Positions 1 through 10,446 of a stretch of DNA of 64,000 bases are shown here, piece by piece. A program made the position numbers and the translations under genes. Under the pieces are notes generated by a model. The model searched no databases. It worked only from the letters and a program-made list of their open reading frames with translations, and was not told the origin of the DNA. Origin of the DNA: Flectonema sp. DT1601 (taxonomy: Eukaryota > Euglenozoa > Diplonemea > Diplonemida > Diplonemidae). Location: NCBI GenBank assembly GCA_964019425.1, contig OZ025803.1:186001-250000 (forward strand), written 5' to 3'. Each line of letters begins with the position of its first letter. Positions within the stretch are counted from its first letter, which is position 1.

Positions 1-60
1 CTGGAGACAAGAAGAGGAATGAACCAACGACAGCAACAACAGCAACATCAAAAGGTCTAA
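1..60 (+). CDS. 3' end of a preceding gene (partial)
   Basis: Frame 1 is open from the first base and ends at TAA 58-60. It encodes a Gln-rich tail (MNQRQQQQQHQKV is its last part). The start lies outside the window. The frame is short, so this could be chance, but its strand agrees with all downstream genes and the Gln-rich composition is protein-like. No function can be assigned. Confidence 0.35.
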   Translation: METRRGMNQRQQQQQHQKV

Positions 61-460
61 GTAACACTAAGAGTATTAATTAACCTGTTTTGGTGAGTGT
101 GCAAGCACACTGAGTGAGGTTCCTTCCCCTTTCCCCCTTCAAGATATAATTCTAGTCCCCTGCATTAACGGTCAATACAACCCGATTTCAGCCTCGCAGT
201 GAGGTTGCTTCATCGAGTTCTCTCCTGTAGTTCGAATTCACTTGCAGTCTTGCTAATATTGGTAATCAGGCTACATCCTGCAAAGACACACTTACGGTTT
301 CTCGTTTTTCATTTGCTTTCTTTTTTCTATTTCTCCCACAACTAACAAGAACTATTTCAAGAAGAAAAAGAATAATATAGTTGGGAACATGTAGACACAC
401 ATTCTGCTTAAGTGTCCTTCATAATAATTTTTGTATTGCAAGTCAGTGAGAGAATCGACG

Positions 461-491
<31 letters not shown>

Positions 492-1065
492 CTTCTTTCT
501 TTCTGAAAATTTTTTTTTTATTACGAAAGTCACCTTCAATGTTAAAAAAGAAGGCAGTTGACCCTTTCCTCTCAAATGAAAAAAAAAAAAAGAAAAAGAA
601 ATAGTCAGTATCGCTGTGGTATAACTAATTGTAGAGCCCATGACGAACTTCACACCCACGAAGATACTCAGATCCTTATAATTAATTATTATACTAAAGC
701 AATCTGGTTAATGAAATTATTTTTCGAAAGTGCTACTGTATTTGTGGAGGAGTTGCTGTTGTCCTTATCTCATCATTTGAGAGGAAAAAAAAGAGGGATT
801 TTCCCCACACCCAACCGTTTTTCTGCTTTTATTCTAATTGTTACTTTTCTTCATTCACAATTCGTGTTGTCGTTATGGATACGCATTATGATTTACTCTG
901 AATGATATCTTTGTTGTAGGTTATAATTAATGTTCTATATTGACTCTTGGTGATAGATTCCCACTGGAGCTTCACGAATTGCAGTGGACGTTGAGCGTTT
1001 TCTTCTCACAATTAGTTTGTAATTAGTTTTTAATATTAAATTACACCACTCAGCACGACAACAAG
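61..1065. other. Gene-free stretch
   Basis: There is no convincing coding region. It holds a run of about 30 T near 463-490, further A and T runs, and ordinary AT-rich sequence that would carry the 3' UTR of the previous gene and the leader of the lectin gene. Short open frames here are low-complexity Lys/Phe runs read from homopolymers. Confidence 0.6.
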
Positions 1066-3130
1066 ATGTTCAGCAATAAGCTGTTAGTACTACTCGCTGC
1101 GGGTAGTGCTGTAGCAGATTGGAACGCATATGAGAAAGAGGTAATCACCCATCATTCGATGGGTCCACCATTTATTCAGGACTGGTGGCAGGGAGGAATT
1201 CCTTATTGGGACTTTGGTGGAGACTCAGTAGTGACGGACAATTACGTGAGACTGACCCCTGATAAGCAGTCCAGAGACGGATGGCTTTGGAACGACGAGC
1301 AGAATGACATCCCTCAATGGGAAGCAACAATGGGATTTCGAATTCACGGAGTCAGGTCACCAGGTGCTGACGGTATCGCATTTTGGTACGTTGCTAACCC
1401 TGTGAAGACGGTAGGGTCTCTTTGGGGATCTCCTTCCAACTTTAACGGAATTGCCCTCATCTTTGACACATACGACAACGATAACAAACAAGACAACCCG
1501 AGTGTCACATTAATTTGGGTATACAATAATATTTTCTTTTTAAAACTAACAATCGGTGATTGTTGAGAACCACTTCACCCAAAACAAGGAAAACAAAAAA
1601 TACCAACAAACAGAATGACGGCAAGGCCAAGCGCTGGAACACCGACGAAGATTTACTCAGCGACGGGCTCGTTAGATGTGTTTATCAATTTAGAAATACC
1701 AACAGGAAAGATGTATGGAAGTTAACTATTTATTATCACGGTTAAGAATAATTAACAAACGTTAACAATAACAACACAATAAATACACAGGTCGTATACG
1801 CCAGGATCCAATACAGAAATAAAGTTGTTGAGGTTTGGATGAAGACAGGACAGACTGGTGCTGAGACGTACTGCGGATCATCAAGGGAATTGGAGCTTCC
1901 AACCGGATGGTACTTCGGTGTGACGGCAACTACTGGTCACCTCGCTGACAACCAAGACATCCATTCTTTTGTTATCACTCCAGCTGCTGGCGTTCACTTA
2001 CAGGAAGAAGGTCCTGACCAGAGCCATCCTGTTCACGATCCAAAGCAAGCTGCTGAACACAAAGAATATTGGAGAGCTAGAACACCTGAAGAGAAGGCTG
2101 CTGACGAAGAAAAAAAGAAGCAGGAAGAAGAAAAGGAGAAACAAGAGGTATGATTTATATTTCTTTTGAATTTGTTACTGTGAGTACCGACTCGACTTGT
2201 GAATATAGAGCAGGATTTTCTTTGAACACTACTTAACTATAATTATTGCAGGAGTACGCCAGACTTCAGGCTGCGAGAAAGGCTGAAGAGGATAAGAGAA
2301 AGCAAGAAGAAGAACAGAGGAAAAAGCTCATGAACGAGCAGCAGGCTAATGTGAGAGCTCAGCAGAAGGCAGCACAAGATTCCGCCGAGCAGCAGGCGGA
2401 GAAGGCGAGGCAGCAGCAGCGTCAGCAGGGCGGTCAACAGCAACAACCTCAGGGCGGTCAACAAGCAACCAACCAGCAACAGCCTCAGGGAGGTCAACAG
2501 GCAGTACCTGAACCACAGCAGGCAGTACCTCAACAGGCACCTCAACAGGCAGTACCTCAGCAGGCACAGGGAGGTCAGCAGGCTCAGGGAGGTCAGCAAC
2601 AGCAGGGTGGATACCAACAGGGAGGTCAACAGGGTGGTTACCAGCAGTATCCACAGGGAGGTCAACAACAGGGAGGTCAACAACAGGGAGGTCAACAGCA
2701 GGGAGGACAGCAGCAGGGAGGTCAACAGCAGGGAGGTCAACAAGGAGGAGGATACCAACAGGGAACTGGTTACCAACAGGGATACCAGCAGGGACAACAG
2801 GGAGGTTACCAACAAACGGGAGGTCAGCAGCAGGGAGGACAACAACAGGGAGGTCAGCAGGGGGGTTACCAACAACCGGGAGGTCAGCAGGGAGGACAAC
2901 AAACGGGAGGTCAGCAGCAGGGAGGACAGCAACAGGGACAAGGAGGTTATCAACAACCACAAGGAGGCTACCAGCAGGGTGGGTACCAACAGGGAGGTCA
3001 ACAACAGGGAGGTCAACAGCAGGGAGGAGGATACCAACAAGGAGGTTACCAACAGGGAGGATACCAGCCTGTTCCTCAATACCAACAAAATGCTCAGCAG
3101 CAGGATCAGCAAAGAGGAGGCCAGCAGTAG
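1066..3130 (+). CDS. Secreted L-type (legume-like) lectin with Gln/Gly-rich tail
   Basis: Four exons, 1066-1518, 1614-1712, 1791-2147 and 2252-3130, all joined in phase 0, give 595 residues. Residues 1-17 look like a signal peptide. Residues about 18-245 match the ERGIC-53/VIP36 L-type lectin fold; visible landmarks are the Asp/Asn-rich loop YDNDNKQDNPS, which corresponds to the calcium and sugar site, NDG at the start of exon 2, and the late strand WYFGVTATTGHLAD. An acidic/Lys-rich helical segment (about 250-330) leads into about 240 residues dominated by QQGGQ-type repeats. The transmembrane segment and cytosolic ER-exit signal of ERGIC-53 are absent, so this is not a standard cargo receptor; a secreted or lumenal adhesive role is possible but inferred. 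Introns are 95, 78 and 104 nt. The lectin call is firm and the tail's function is unknown. Confidence 0.85.
2400..3130 (+). repeat. In-frame QQGG-coding minisatellite in the lectin gene
   Basis: Imperfect repeats of about 12 to 15 nt (CAACAGGGAGGT and variants) encode QQGG, QQQGG and GGYQQ units down to the stop codon. Third-position variation (CAG/CAA, GGA/GGT) with kept Gln/Gly coding suggests protein-level selection rather than raw slippage. Confidence 0.85.
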
Positions 3131-3656
3131 GCTTCTTTTAACTCGAATGTGACTACAGAATGACACCAAACTTCTGGAGATCTAATTACTGCTCTCGGCG
3201 TTAAGATATCTAACCGTTTAAACGGGTTACCGAAACCCAACTAACCAAAGAAGACTCATTGACTAACTAAAAAAGAGATTCCACGAGAAGGAAAGAAAAA
3301 AGAAGAAAGAAAAAGGAAGGAAAAAAAAAAAAAAAACGACCCACGGAGCCTTTATCCCATCCGCTCCCAATCTCTTGTATGGTATTCTTCTTTTTTAAGA
3401 CAGTGTGCTCCATACCTGTAGCACTTTAGTAGGCTACCAGTGTGTTGATGACAAAAGAAAACTTTTCTGAACGAGCGTTTGCGAAGTCTCTGCTTGAGTG
3501 CGTTTCACAATATAACTTTTCCAGCAGGAGTCATGTTTTCTACGGGTACACTTATAATGTAAGTAGTGTTGTGAATCTTTAAATTATTGAAAGAGAAGTC
3601 TATTACTATTTACTACAGAGTACACAGATCAAAAAAAAAAAAAAAAAAAAAGGAAA
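3131..3656. other. Intergenic stretch
   Basis: There is no coding signal. It contains A-rich tracts near 3319-3336 and a run of about 20 A at 3632-3651, the latter only a few bases before the next start codon. Confidence 0.6.
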
Positions 3657-5408
3657 ATGACGGATTCGGGAATAGGTGAGGGCAGTACTGCCTTCACCAG
3701 GTTAAAAGAGAAGGGTGATAAACCTCCATCATCTCCACCACCAGCACATCAAGATCCGAGTACCGCGACAGGTGACTGTCGGATAAAAGAATTAGAAAAG
3801 CTGGTTAAGAAGTTACAAAGTGAGAATGAAAAGTTAAAGAAAGACAACAAATCGATGGTGACAACTTTTATGAATCAGCAGAAGTCTGAAACACCGCGAA
3901 GTAAGACCCAGTACCATATGTCAAACAATGTTGTTGTGATTGGTAGCAGGTCTGGAAAGGCTTCTCGTGTTCCTCTTTTAAAGTTATTGGCAGACAGCCA
4001 GAACAGGATTGATATGAGAGAGGCTGACACTCCTACTTGTGGTGCCATCAATGCTCAAAAATCACCGAGACTGGGAGCTGTTGCTGATAACATTTCAAAC
4101 ACTTCACCAGTATCAAAGCCTGTTGCGAAAAAAGCAGCTCCTCCAAGCCCGGGATCGTCAGCTAGCGAAGGCAGTGACAGTGAACCATCAGAACCTTCCA
4201 CTCCATCCGACGACGGAAAACCGAAAAAAAGAAGACCTCCAGCACTCGGAAAGGGAGTTCTAAATATGGGAGGTAATGGAATTGTTAGTCAACAAACTCT
4301 GAAAGTTTTTCAAGAGCAGTGGGGTGGTGGACACAGTCCCGCAGTTAGTAATGTTGGTGACTCTGTTTTAGACTATTTGAATAACAGTTTCGCTCACAGT
4401 GGTATGCAGCACTCTACTAGAGCTGGTACCCAAGACGCGTTCGGTAGACATATCATCGCTCTTTGTAATGAGGCAACCTTGTTGTTGAAAAAAGAACCCT
4501 TGCAATTACCTTTAAAATCTCCCATATACGTTTTTGGTGATATCCACGGAAATTTTAAAGACTTACACTACTTTATGAATGAATTAGTGCTATTTAGAGA
4601 TCCTAAGTACACTCCTCATAATTTCCTATTTCTGGGTGATTACGTTGATAGAGGACCTCACAGTGTTGAGTGTGTCGCGTTATTATTAGCTTTAAAAGTA
4701 GTCAGTCCAGGGACTATCAATCTCATTAGAGGAAATCATGAAGACCGTATGGTCAATGGAGATATAAAAACCTACGGTGCTGGATCACTAAAGTCACAAT
4801 GTCATGCGTTATTTGGTTCAATTTTGGGTGAAAACGTGTGGCTGTCAATCAATCAAACATTCAAGTGGTTACCACTAACAGCTACAATCGATGATTCTAT
4901 TTTCTGTACTCATGGAGGTATCCCGAGATATATTGGTGGACCTGATCACAGAATGATGGCATTGCAAGATACGTACAACTTTCCAAGATTTGAAACTTTT
5001 TTTGAAGCAGGTCCAGGTGAACCAGAAAAGATCCAACTGTGTAGACGTATAGCTGCTGACTGCTGTTGGTCAGATCCATGGGAAGGTGAAGACGGTGAAT
5101 TAAATCAGTTCGGTTTTGGTGAGAATCCTCGTGGGAAGGGTATCGTTGTATTCGGAAGTCAAGCAGTCGATGATTTCCTTAAAACGAATAATCTCCAATA
5201 CATCTTTAGGGCTCATCAAGAGAAATCTGACGGACTCAAAGTAAGTAAAAACGCTCGTGTCGTCACCATCTTCTCTACTTCTGACTACATAGGTCATCAG
5301 AACGGAGCCGGAGTCGTTTTCGTTGACCCTGTTGGTACTATTCGTCTCATCATCAAAGAACCAAAGGAAGATCTCCTTCCGCAGTCCTTCAGACCGATTC
5401 CGCAGTAA
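3657..5408 (+). CDS. PPP-family serine/threonine phosphatase with N-terminal coiled coil
   Basis: 583 residues from one exon. The C-terminal part (about 285-565) is a complete PPP catalytic domain: GDIHGN near 295, GDYVDRG near 327, RGNHED near 358, CTHGG near 417 and RAHQE near 518, which together supply the two-metal site and the phosphate-binding Arg/His residues. WSDPWEG and the closing TSDYIG segment are also typical of PP1/PP2A relatives. Residues about 43-66 (KELEKLVKKLQSENEKLKKD) form a short coiled coil, followed by about 130 Ser/Pro-rich residues likely to be disordered and regulatory. It dephosphorylates Ser/Thr in proteins; the specific substrate is unknown. The catalytic domain does not clearly fall into PP1, PP2A or PP2B, and no EF hands (as in PPEF) or TPR repeats (as in PP5) are visible. 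Confidence 0.88.
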   Translation: MTDSGIGEGSTAFTRLKEKGDKPPSSPPPAHQDPSTATGDCRIKELEKLVKKLQSENEKLKKDNKSMVTTFMNQQKSETPRSKTQYHMSNNVVVIGSRSGKASRVPLLKLLADSQNRIDMREADTPTCGAINAQKSPRLGAVADNISNTSPVSKPVAKKAAPPSPGSSASEGSDSEPSEPSTPSDDGKPKKRRPPALGKGVLNMGGNGIVSQQTLKVFQEQWGGGHSPAVSNVGDSVLDYLNNSFAHSGMQHSTRAGTQDAFGRHIIALCNEATLLLKKEPLQLPLKSPIYVFGDIHGNFKDLHYFMNELVLFRDPKYTPHNFLFLGDYVDRGPHSVECVALLLALKVVSPGTINLIRGNHEDRMVNGDIKTYGAGSLKSQCHALFGSILGENVWLSINQTFKWLPLTATIDDSIFCTHGGIPRYIGGPDHRMMALQDTYNFPRFETFFEAGPGEPEKIQLCRRIAADCCWSDPWEGEDGELNQFGFGENPRGKGIVVFGSQAVDDFLKTNNLQYIFRAHQEKSDGLKVSKNARVVTIFSTSDYIGHQNGAGVVFVDPVGTIRLIIKEPKEDLLPQSFRPIPQ

Positions 5409-6768
5409 AACTAATATTGGCGAACATCTACATTTTGTGTAGTTTAGTTTTGTTGGAATGGTTAATTTTGTTTTTTTTTGTTCTTTCGTATTTGTGAATT
5501 TTTTTTTTTTCTTTTGAAAAAAATGACGTCTTTTCTTTATTTTTTTGTTTTCTTATTGATTGATCCTTGACAAAAATGTGGTTTCTTCCCGGCATTAAAA
5601 AAAACAAAAAAAAAAGAAAAAAAAAAAAAAAAAAAAGAAAAGAAAAACGAAGTATATTTGACAGCGCACGTTGATTTACCACAACACTCGATTCGTAGTT
5701 GTCCAACACGTTGAAAAGAAAAAAAAAATAAAAATAAAAAAAGTAATAGCAAACCCATGGTCTAATCCTCTGTCATGGTTTTTCCTTGGGAAAGACGAGA
5801 CGTACCGTGATCTTCGGGCAGGACTTGTGTGACTTATACTAAATAGTTTTTGCAATCTAATTCCTTGTGAGATTTTAAACAGCTTTTTATTCACTTCTTG
5901 TTTTTCACGTACCTCACCCGTCTTCTAAAATAGCCGCTGTACGGGCTGACTTGTAGGGGTGAAACTAGGCGTGCGATATTAATATTAAAAACTTGATAAG
6001 TCGTCTTTTATCCTGCCCTGCCCTTTCCTCCATTTCCCCCCCCTCCACATTGCATCTTGTGTTGTAGTGTAATATAAAGTGCGATTCCTGCTTGGTCGAC
6101 ACCAGTATTTCTTGTTTTTTTTTTTATTTAAAAAAAAGCATGGGAAAAAACCCGATACAGCAAGCTGCTTGGGGAATAATTGCCCCTTGTGGCTTTGTTT
6201 TCTTTTATACCGAAACACGTTTTTGAATGATATTTACGTTCTTACTCTGAAGATTTGCGAGCAAAGAATTGGATGTATTATCATACGAACGAATTGTTTA
6301 CTCTTTTAACGTCGGGGGTTCGTACACGAAAAAAAAAACTTTGTTTACTTGTAGGCATTTCTTTTTATATATTTTTTTTTTTTTTTTTTTTTTTTTTGCG
6401 ACTTATCTTTTTCTTGGTTAAATATTTTACATTTTTTTTTTTATTTTTTTATTTTTTTCTTGTTTCTCCCCTCCAGTTTTTTCTTATTACTGGTATCGTG
6501 TCTTTCGCAGGGTTCGTTGGAGGAAAAAAAAGTTCTTTTTGGTGAACAACTGGTGAGTTTAAAGTTATACATTTCCCCCCCTTTCCCTCCTACTCCTTCT
6601 ACGTTTATCTTAATTCCTCTCGTACCAGGTTAGAAGACATATTCAGTTAACGAGATGCGATGCATAAATTAGTATTCTGTTTCACTTTAATTCAATTCCT
6701 TCTCGTATTAGTTTTACCCTCTCTTATAGAACAGGGGGACATAAAACTAAAATAAGAAAAACAATACC
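5409..6768. other. Gene-free stretch, homopolymer rich
   Basis: About 1.36 kb with A runs near 5597-5636 and 5718-5741 and T runs near 6118-6127 and 6370-6398. Open frames on either strand are Phe/Lys/Ile strings read through these runs. No RNA gene or repeat was recognised. Confidence 0.6.
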
Positions 6769-7270
6769 ATGAGAGAGAGCAAGTTTAGAACGATGACCCC
6801 AATCGGGGCATCAACTGCAGCACGGCCTCACCGAGATAAAGAGGCTGAGGGTATTAATTTAGTAAGAATGTCTGTATTAGTGATCGTGACTCTTATTCTG
6901 TACGGAGCATTTCACTTTTTGGCTCGTGTAGGACCAACGCCTAGTCGGGTATGTATTGAATTGTTATTTACGTTAAAAATGATTTTATCTTAAAAAAATA
7001 CCAAACCGAACCAACCAAACATCACAGGAGGAAGCATTCCCATCAGAAACTACCCCAATCCCTACCCTGAAGCTTGCGGTAACGGAGGATGTGAAACCTG
7101 TTAATACCACATTACTTCCGAAACAGAAAGTTCCGTCTGTCGATATGTCTGCGTCAGCATCCGGTGATAGCAACTCTATGGAGACTCTGAAAACAACAAA
7201 AGAAGAGAGCAGTACCGATTCTAAAGACCCTGTCAAGGAAATGGAAGATAGCGAAATAAGTGCCAACTAA
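6769..7270 (+). CDS. Small single-pass membrane protein, unknown
   Basis: Two exons, 6769-6948 and 7028-7270, joined in phase 0 through a GTATGT...CACAG intron of 79 nt, give 140 residues. Residues 1-33 are polar and basic. Residues about 34-53 (MSVLVIVTLILYGAFHFLA) form one membrane span. The remainder is Ser/Thr/Glu-rich and probably disordered. With no signal peptide, a signal-anchor topology is likely. No family recognised. Exon 2 was identified because it is open from the acceptor to the stop and has ordinary codon use. Confidence 0.6.
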
Positions 7271-7912
7271 ATAAATAAAAAAAAATAAAATGATGGCAGT
7301 GATTCTTATGACTCGCAAATGAATTCATCTCTGAGGAGTCGACTAACTGAAGTCCGCATCGACGATGTTTATTATACACAACCCGTGCATGAGTTTAATT
7401 ATTTTGACATTGCTGTCTTTTTTTCGAACGCAACTACACCGTACTCCTATTTGGGTTTGTGTAAGGCTGTTTTATTGATTGAGGGAGGCGGTAATTATCA
7501 TAAACCTGATTACTTCAGAACTCTGTTTTGTTTGGATGTGAGAGCTGCGCATGAATTCAATTTATGTTTTTTTATATCTGCAACCTCATTTATAACGGGA
7601 GAAGAAAACAAACAAAAAAAAAAAGAAAAAAATCCAATGAAAAAAAAACCTTCTGTTCAACGTCAACGTTCACAAGGTAGTCGAAGCGAACCTCTACACG
7701 CACAGCTTTTAGCATCTTATATGAAATTGCCTAACCACCCCCCCTTTTTTTGTTTTTGTTTTTTTTGTTGTGTTTTCTGAAAATTTTATATTTTTATAAC
7801 AGCAGCCATGAGAAGTGACCCTCTGCCCCTCTCTCTTGGGTCAAGTTTAAGCTGATTGCGAGCACATTAAACACCTTCAATTACTACCAACACAGCTGAC
7901 ACCAGCATTTCA
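7271..7912. other. Intergenic stretch with an uncertain open frame
   Basis: An open frame at 7319-7780 has an ordinary-looking first 90 codons but ends in Lys and Cys/Phe strings read from A and T runs, and shows no recognisable domain. It is treated as non-coding here. The last 130 bases lead into the LC8 gene. Confidence 0.45.
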
Positions 7913-8309
7913 ATGACAGGGGTAAAAGCAACCGTCCGACTAACTGACATGAAACATGAGATGCAACAGGACGCTATAGACTGTGCTGCTCACGTATGTC
8001 TTCCTGTCGCATTGCGTTCTTGTTATGTTTGTTAGAGTTGTTAAAATAATATTATAATTTCAGGCACTTCAGAACTTTAAAGAACAAAAGGGAATAGCAC
8101 AATACATAAAGAAGGAATTCGATGCTAAGTATAACAGCAAATGGCACGTAGTAGTTGGACGTGAATTCGGATCATACGTAACGCATGAGGTGAAAGATTT
8201 TACGTACTTTTTTATTGATGAGTTGGCCTTTCTTGTGTGGAGGACTCAAGTAGAAGATGACATACGATATGTCAAAGTTTCAGAGACAAGTATGAGTAGT
8301 GAACAATAA
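7913..8309 (+). CDS. DYNLL: Dynein light chain, LC8 family
   Basis: Two exons, 7913-7993 and 8064-8309, joined in phase 0 (GTATGT...TTTCAG, 70 nt), give 108 residues. The protein follows LC8 along its length: MKHEMQQDAIDCAAHAL, then IAQYIKKEFDAKYN, WHVVVGREFGSYVTHE and a final YFFIDELAFLVW strand. LC8 is a dimeric hub and a light chain of axonemal and cytoplasmic dyneins. Here the ancestral 89-residue protein carries about 19 extra C-terminal residues (ending SETSMSSEQ). The Gly-Ser-Tyr-Val-Thr-His stretch that lines the peptide groove is intact. The identification is firm; the tail's purpose is unknown. Confidence 0.93.
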
Positions 8310-8695
8310 CATCATCCAATCGGAAGGTAGCTTTCGAAGTATCTCCTGCAGCGCGCTGTCGATCTGCACTCAGTTTGAAAAAGACTGCATAACGTAACCT
8401 CACGTGACTCGACATTGTTGAGTGAGCATCGTTGAGAAGTACACACGGCGGGTCTCACCGCACTATCTATCTCATCTTTTCGCTTCGGCGTACCTGTGAA
8501 TATTATTATTGTAACGAATGTTTATTCGTGTTTCTTATTTATTTTAAAAAAAAAATACTTTTGTCTTCACCCCACAGATAACGTATTCAAGTCGTTTAGT
8601 TCCCTGCTACTACCGTATTTGAAATCGTCTTGTGAGGAGGAGCCCACACGAGTATTTTATTTTCACGAATTAATATTCCCCCAGTATATAATAAC
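8310..8695. other. Intergenic stretch
   Basis: About 386 bases with no coding signal. An open frame at 8496-8774 is on the gene strand but overlaps the start of the following gene and has no family resemblance. Confidence 0.5.
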
Positions 8696-9739
8696 ATGTC
8701 GTGGATATTCTTTAGAACAGAGCAGAACGCTAACGACTGCAGGAAAACTCTCCTTCGAGAGAATAAAAAAATGAGAGAATTCAATGCCAGAATAATGAAG
8801 GAAGCGAGGGGATCCCGTTCTGCTATAATAGAAATGGAGCGAAAGGTTGATATGTATCAGAGAGAGGCTGAGAAATATAAAATTGAATCAGCAGTATTAA
8901 AAGATGAAGTAGTGGCTTTAAAGAACGATATTTCATTATTAAAAAGTGAGGTAAGATCACTCAAAACGAGCAACTCATCGACAGGGGACCTATCAAAAAA
9001 CAGTGATGCGCAACACTTGCTGATTGAGTTACAAGAAAAGTCGAGTTGGGATTGTATTTCTCGAATGGCGCAGCTACTTAGACCCTTAGAAATTCCATCA
9101 GGTTTTGTTCCTGCGACGTTTACTCCGATTTCAACAGTAGTAGCACCCCTGCCACCAACAAATAAATTATACACAGTCATAATTGATCTTGACGAGACTC
9201 AAGTTCACTTTAGTATGGAACAATATCCCACAAAAAAAGCTGAATTGAGATTTCGAGGAGGTATCGAAATAGCATTACAAAGGTTTAGTTATTTGAAAGA
9301 TGTGGTGGAGTTTGGATTGTGGACAGCAGGTGTTCCCAGATATGCCACGTCGGTACGTGAGCTACTTACAATGTTAGTGAAGGAGAATGAAGTTTTTAAT
9401 TGGACGATTGCGAGAGATTCCAGTTGGTCGTCATCTGGTTATAAAAAAGACATCAGAGCTTTGAACAGGGACCCTGACAGAGTGCTTCTTATAGACAACG
9501 CTCGAAAAGTAATTGTTCAAAAAGAAAGTTCACTAGTGGTGACTAACTTCTACTCTAATGTAAAGGGGGCAGTTGATCAAACTTTTCACATCATCGCAAC
9601 ACTTGTTGACGACTTGGTAGACTCTGGACAGACAGTCCCAAATTTTCTCTCAAGAAAAGCAGATGAAGGATGGGTTCACTACCACTCAGGATACTACTAC
9701 GTTCCTAACTCATTAAGTTCTGATATTCACAGAAGATGA
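8696..9739 (+). CDS. FCP1/SCP-like HAD phosphatase with N-terminal coiled coil
   Basis: 347 residues in one exon. Residues about 15-95 are heptad-rich (IIEMERKVDMYQREAEKYK, then repeated Lys/Glu/Leu), predicting a coiled coil. Residues about 158-320 form an NLI-interacting-factor/FCP-type HAD domain: DLDET at about 164-168 provides the catalytic Asp pair, FGLWTAG matches the usual EVVLFTAS segment, and DPDRVLLIDNA matches the second-acid motif. SCP-type enzymes dephosphorylate the RNA polymerase II tail or other Ser phosphoproteins. Odd points are Gln where most members have Leu after DLDET and the absence of a transmembrane or BRCT region. The coiled coil suggests recruitment to a scaffold. 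Confidence 0.82.
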   Translation: MSWIFFRTEQNANDCRKTLLRENKKMREFNARIMKEARGSRSAIIEMERKVDMYQREAEKYKIESAVLKDEVVALKNDISLLKSEVRSLKTSNSSTGDLSKNSDAQHLLIELQEKSSWDCISRMAQLLRPLEIPSGFVPATFTPISTVVAPLPPTNKLYTVIIDLDETQVHFSMEQYPTKKAELRFRGGIEIALQRFSYLKDVVEFGLWTAGVPRYATSVRELLTMLVKENEVFNWTIARDSSWSSSGYKKDIRALNRDPDRVLLIDNARKVIVQKESSLVVTNFYSNVKGAVDQTFHIIATLVDDLVDSGQTVPNFLSRKADEGWVHYHSGYYYVPNSLSSDIHRR

Positions 9740-9887
9740 CATAGGCTGACCTTTGAGTTATCTCTGTTGCTTAGATTCTTTCCTTAGTTATTATTTACTT
9801 TTTTTCATTACTTTTTAGTAGTGGAATAGTAAAATACGAATTTTATGTTGTGCCGACTTATGGCTGTCTTCACTGCGTTGATTAATT

Positions 9888-9924
<37 letters not shown>

Positions 9925-10446
9925 ACGTCCGTTTTTCTTTCTTGTTGGACTAGATTGTCTCTGCATAAAAGAATTAGTGGATTTTTTTATTATTTATGAT
10001 GATAGGAGGTGTACAGCAGCTGTACAACAACTAAAAAGGGGTTTTAAGTTTTAACTCTTTTTCTATTAAGCAATATGATTTTAGGTACTGTAAAAATGAA
10101 TAAAGTACTGATACCCTTTCTTTAGCTTGTGGGATTGTCACGGACTTACAGTTCGTACGCGACGACATGATTAATGTGTTTTAATTGTTATTCAATGCAA
10201 ACAACCCTATTTTGGGTATTCTTACCAACGTATTTATATATATCTGTTATTCCCTCTTTGAAATTAAAAAAAAATATCAAAAACAAGCATCCCTTCGCTT
10301 GCTTTTGAGTATTTTAGGATATTTTTTTGCAAGTGTGTTTTATATGTACTGACATTATATTGTTTTTTTGTTTCTGTAAAAAAGTTACTTATGATGAAGG
10401 TTTATTGACTAATAACCTTTTTTTTTTTTTTTTTTTTCCTTTTTTT
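9740..10446. other. Intergenic stretch
   Basis: About 0.7 kb between the phosphatase and the tandem array, with T runs at about 9892-9923 and 10418-10446. No coding region or RNA gene is visible. Confidence 0.6.

Noticed and set aside
2243-3169. 308-codon Leu-rich frame opposite the lectin's Gln/Gly tail, and the Asp/Val and Arg/Glu frames beside it
   Set aside because: These are other-frame readings of the QQGG-coding repeat; the lectin frame is supported by its domain, exon phases and codon pattern.
5428-5894. Phe-rich - strand frames
   Set aside because: They are translations of T and A tracts and overlap each other in several frames, as do similar frames at 43211, 44470, 45220, 52243 and 60225.
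7319-7780. 153-codon + strand frame between the small membrane protein and LC8
   Set aside because: No domain; the second half is Lys and Cys/Phe strings read from A and T runs. A real short gene is not excluded but not supported.
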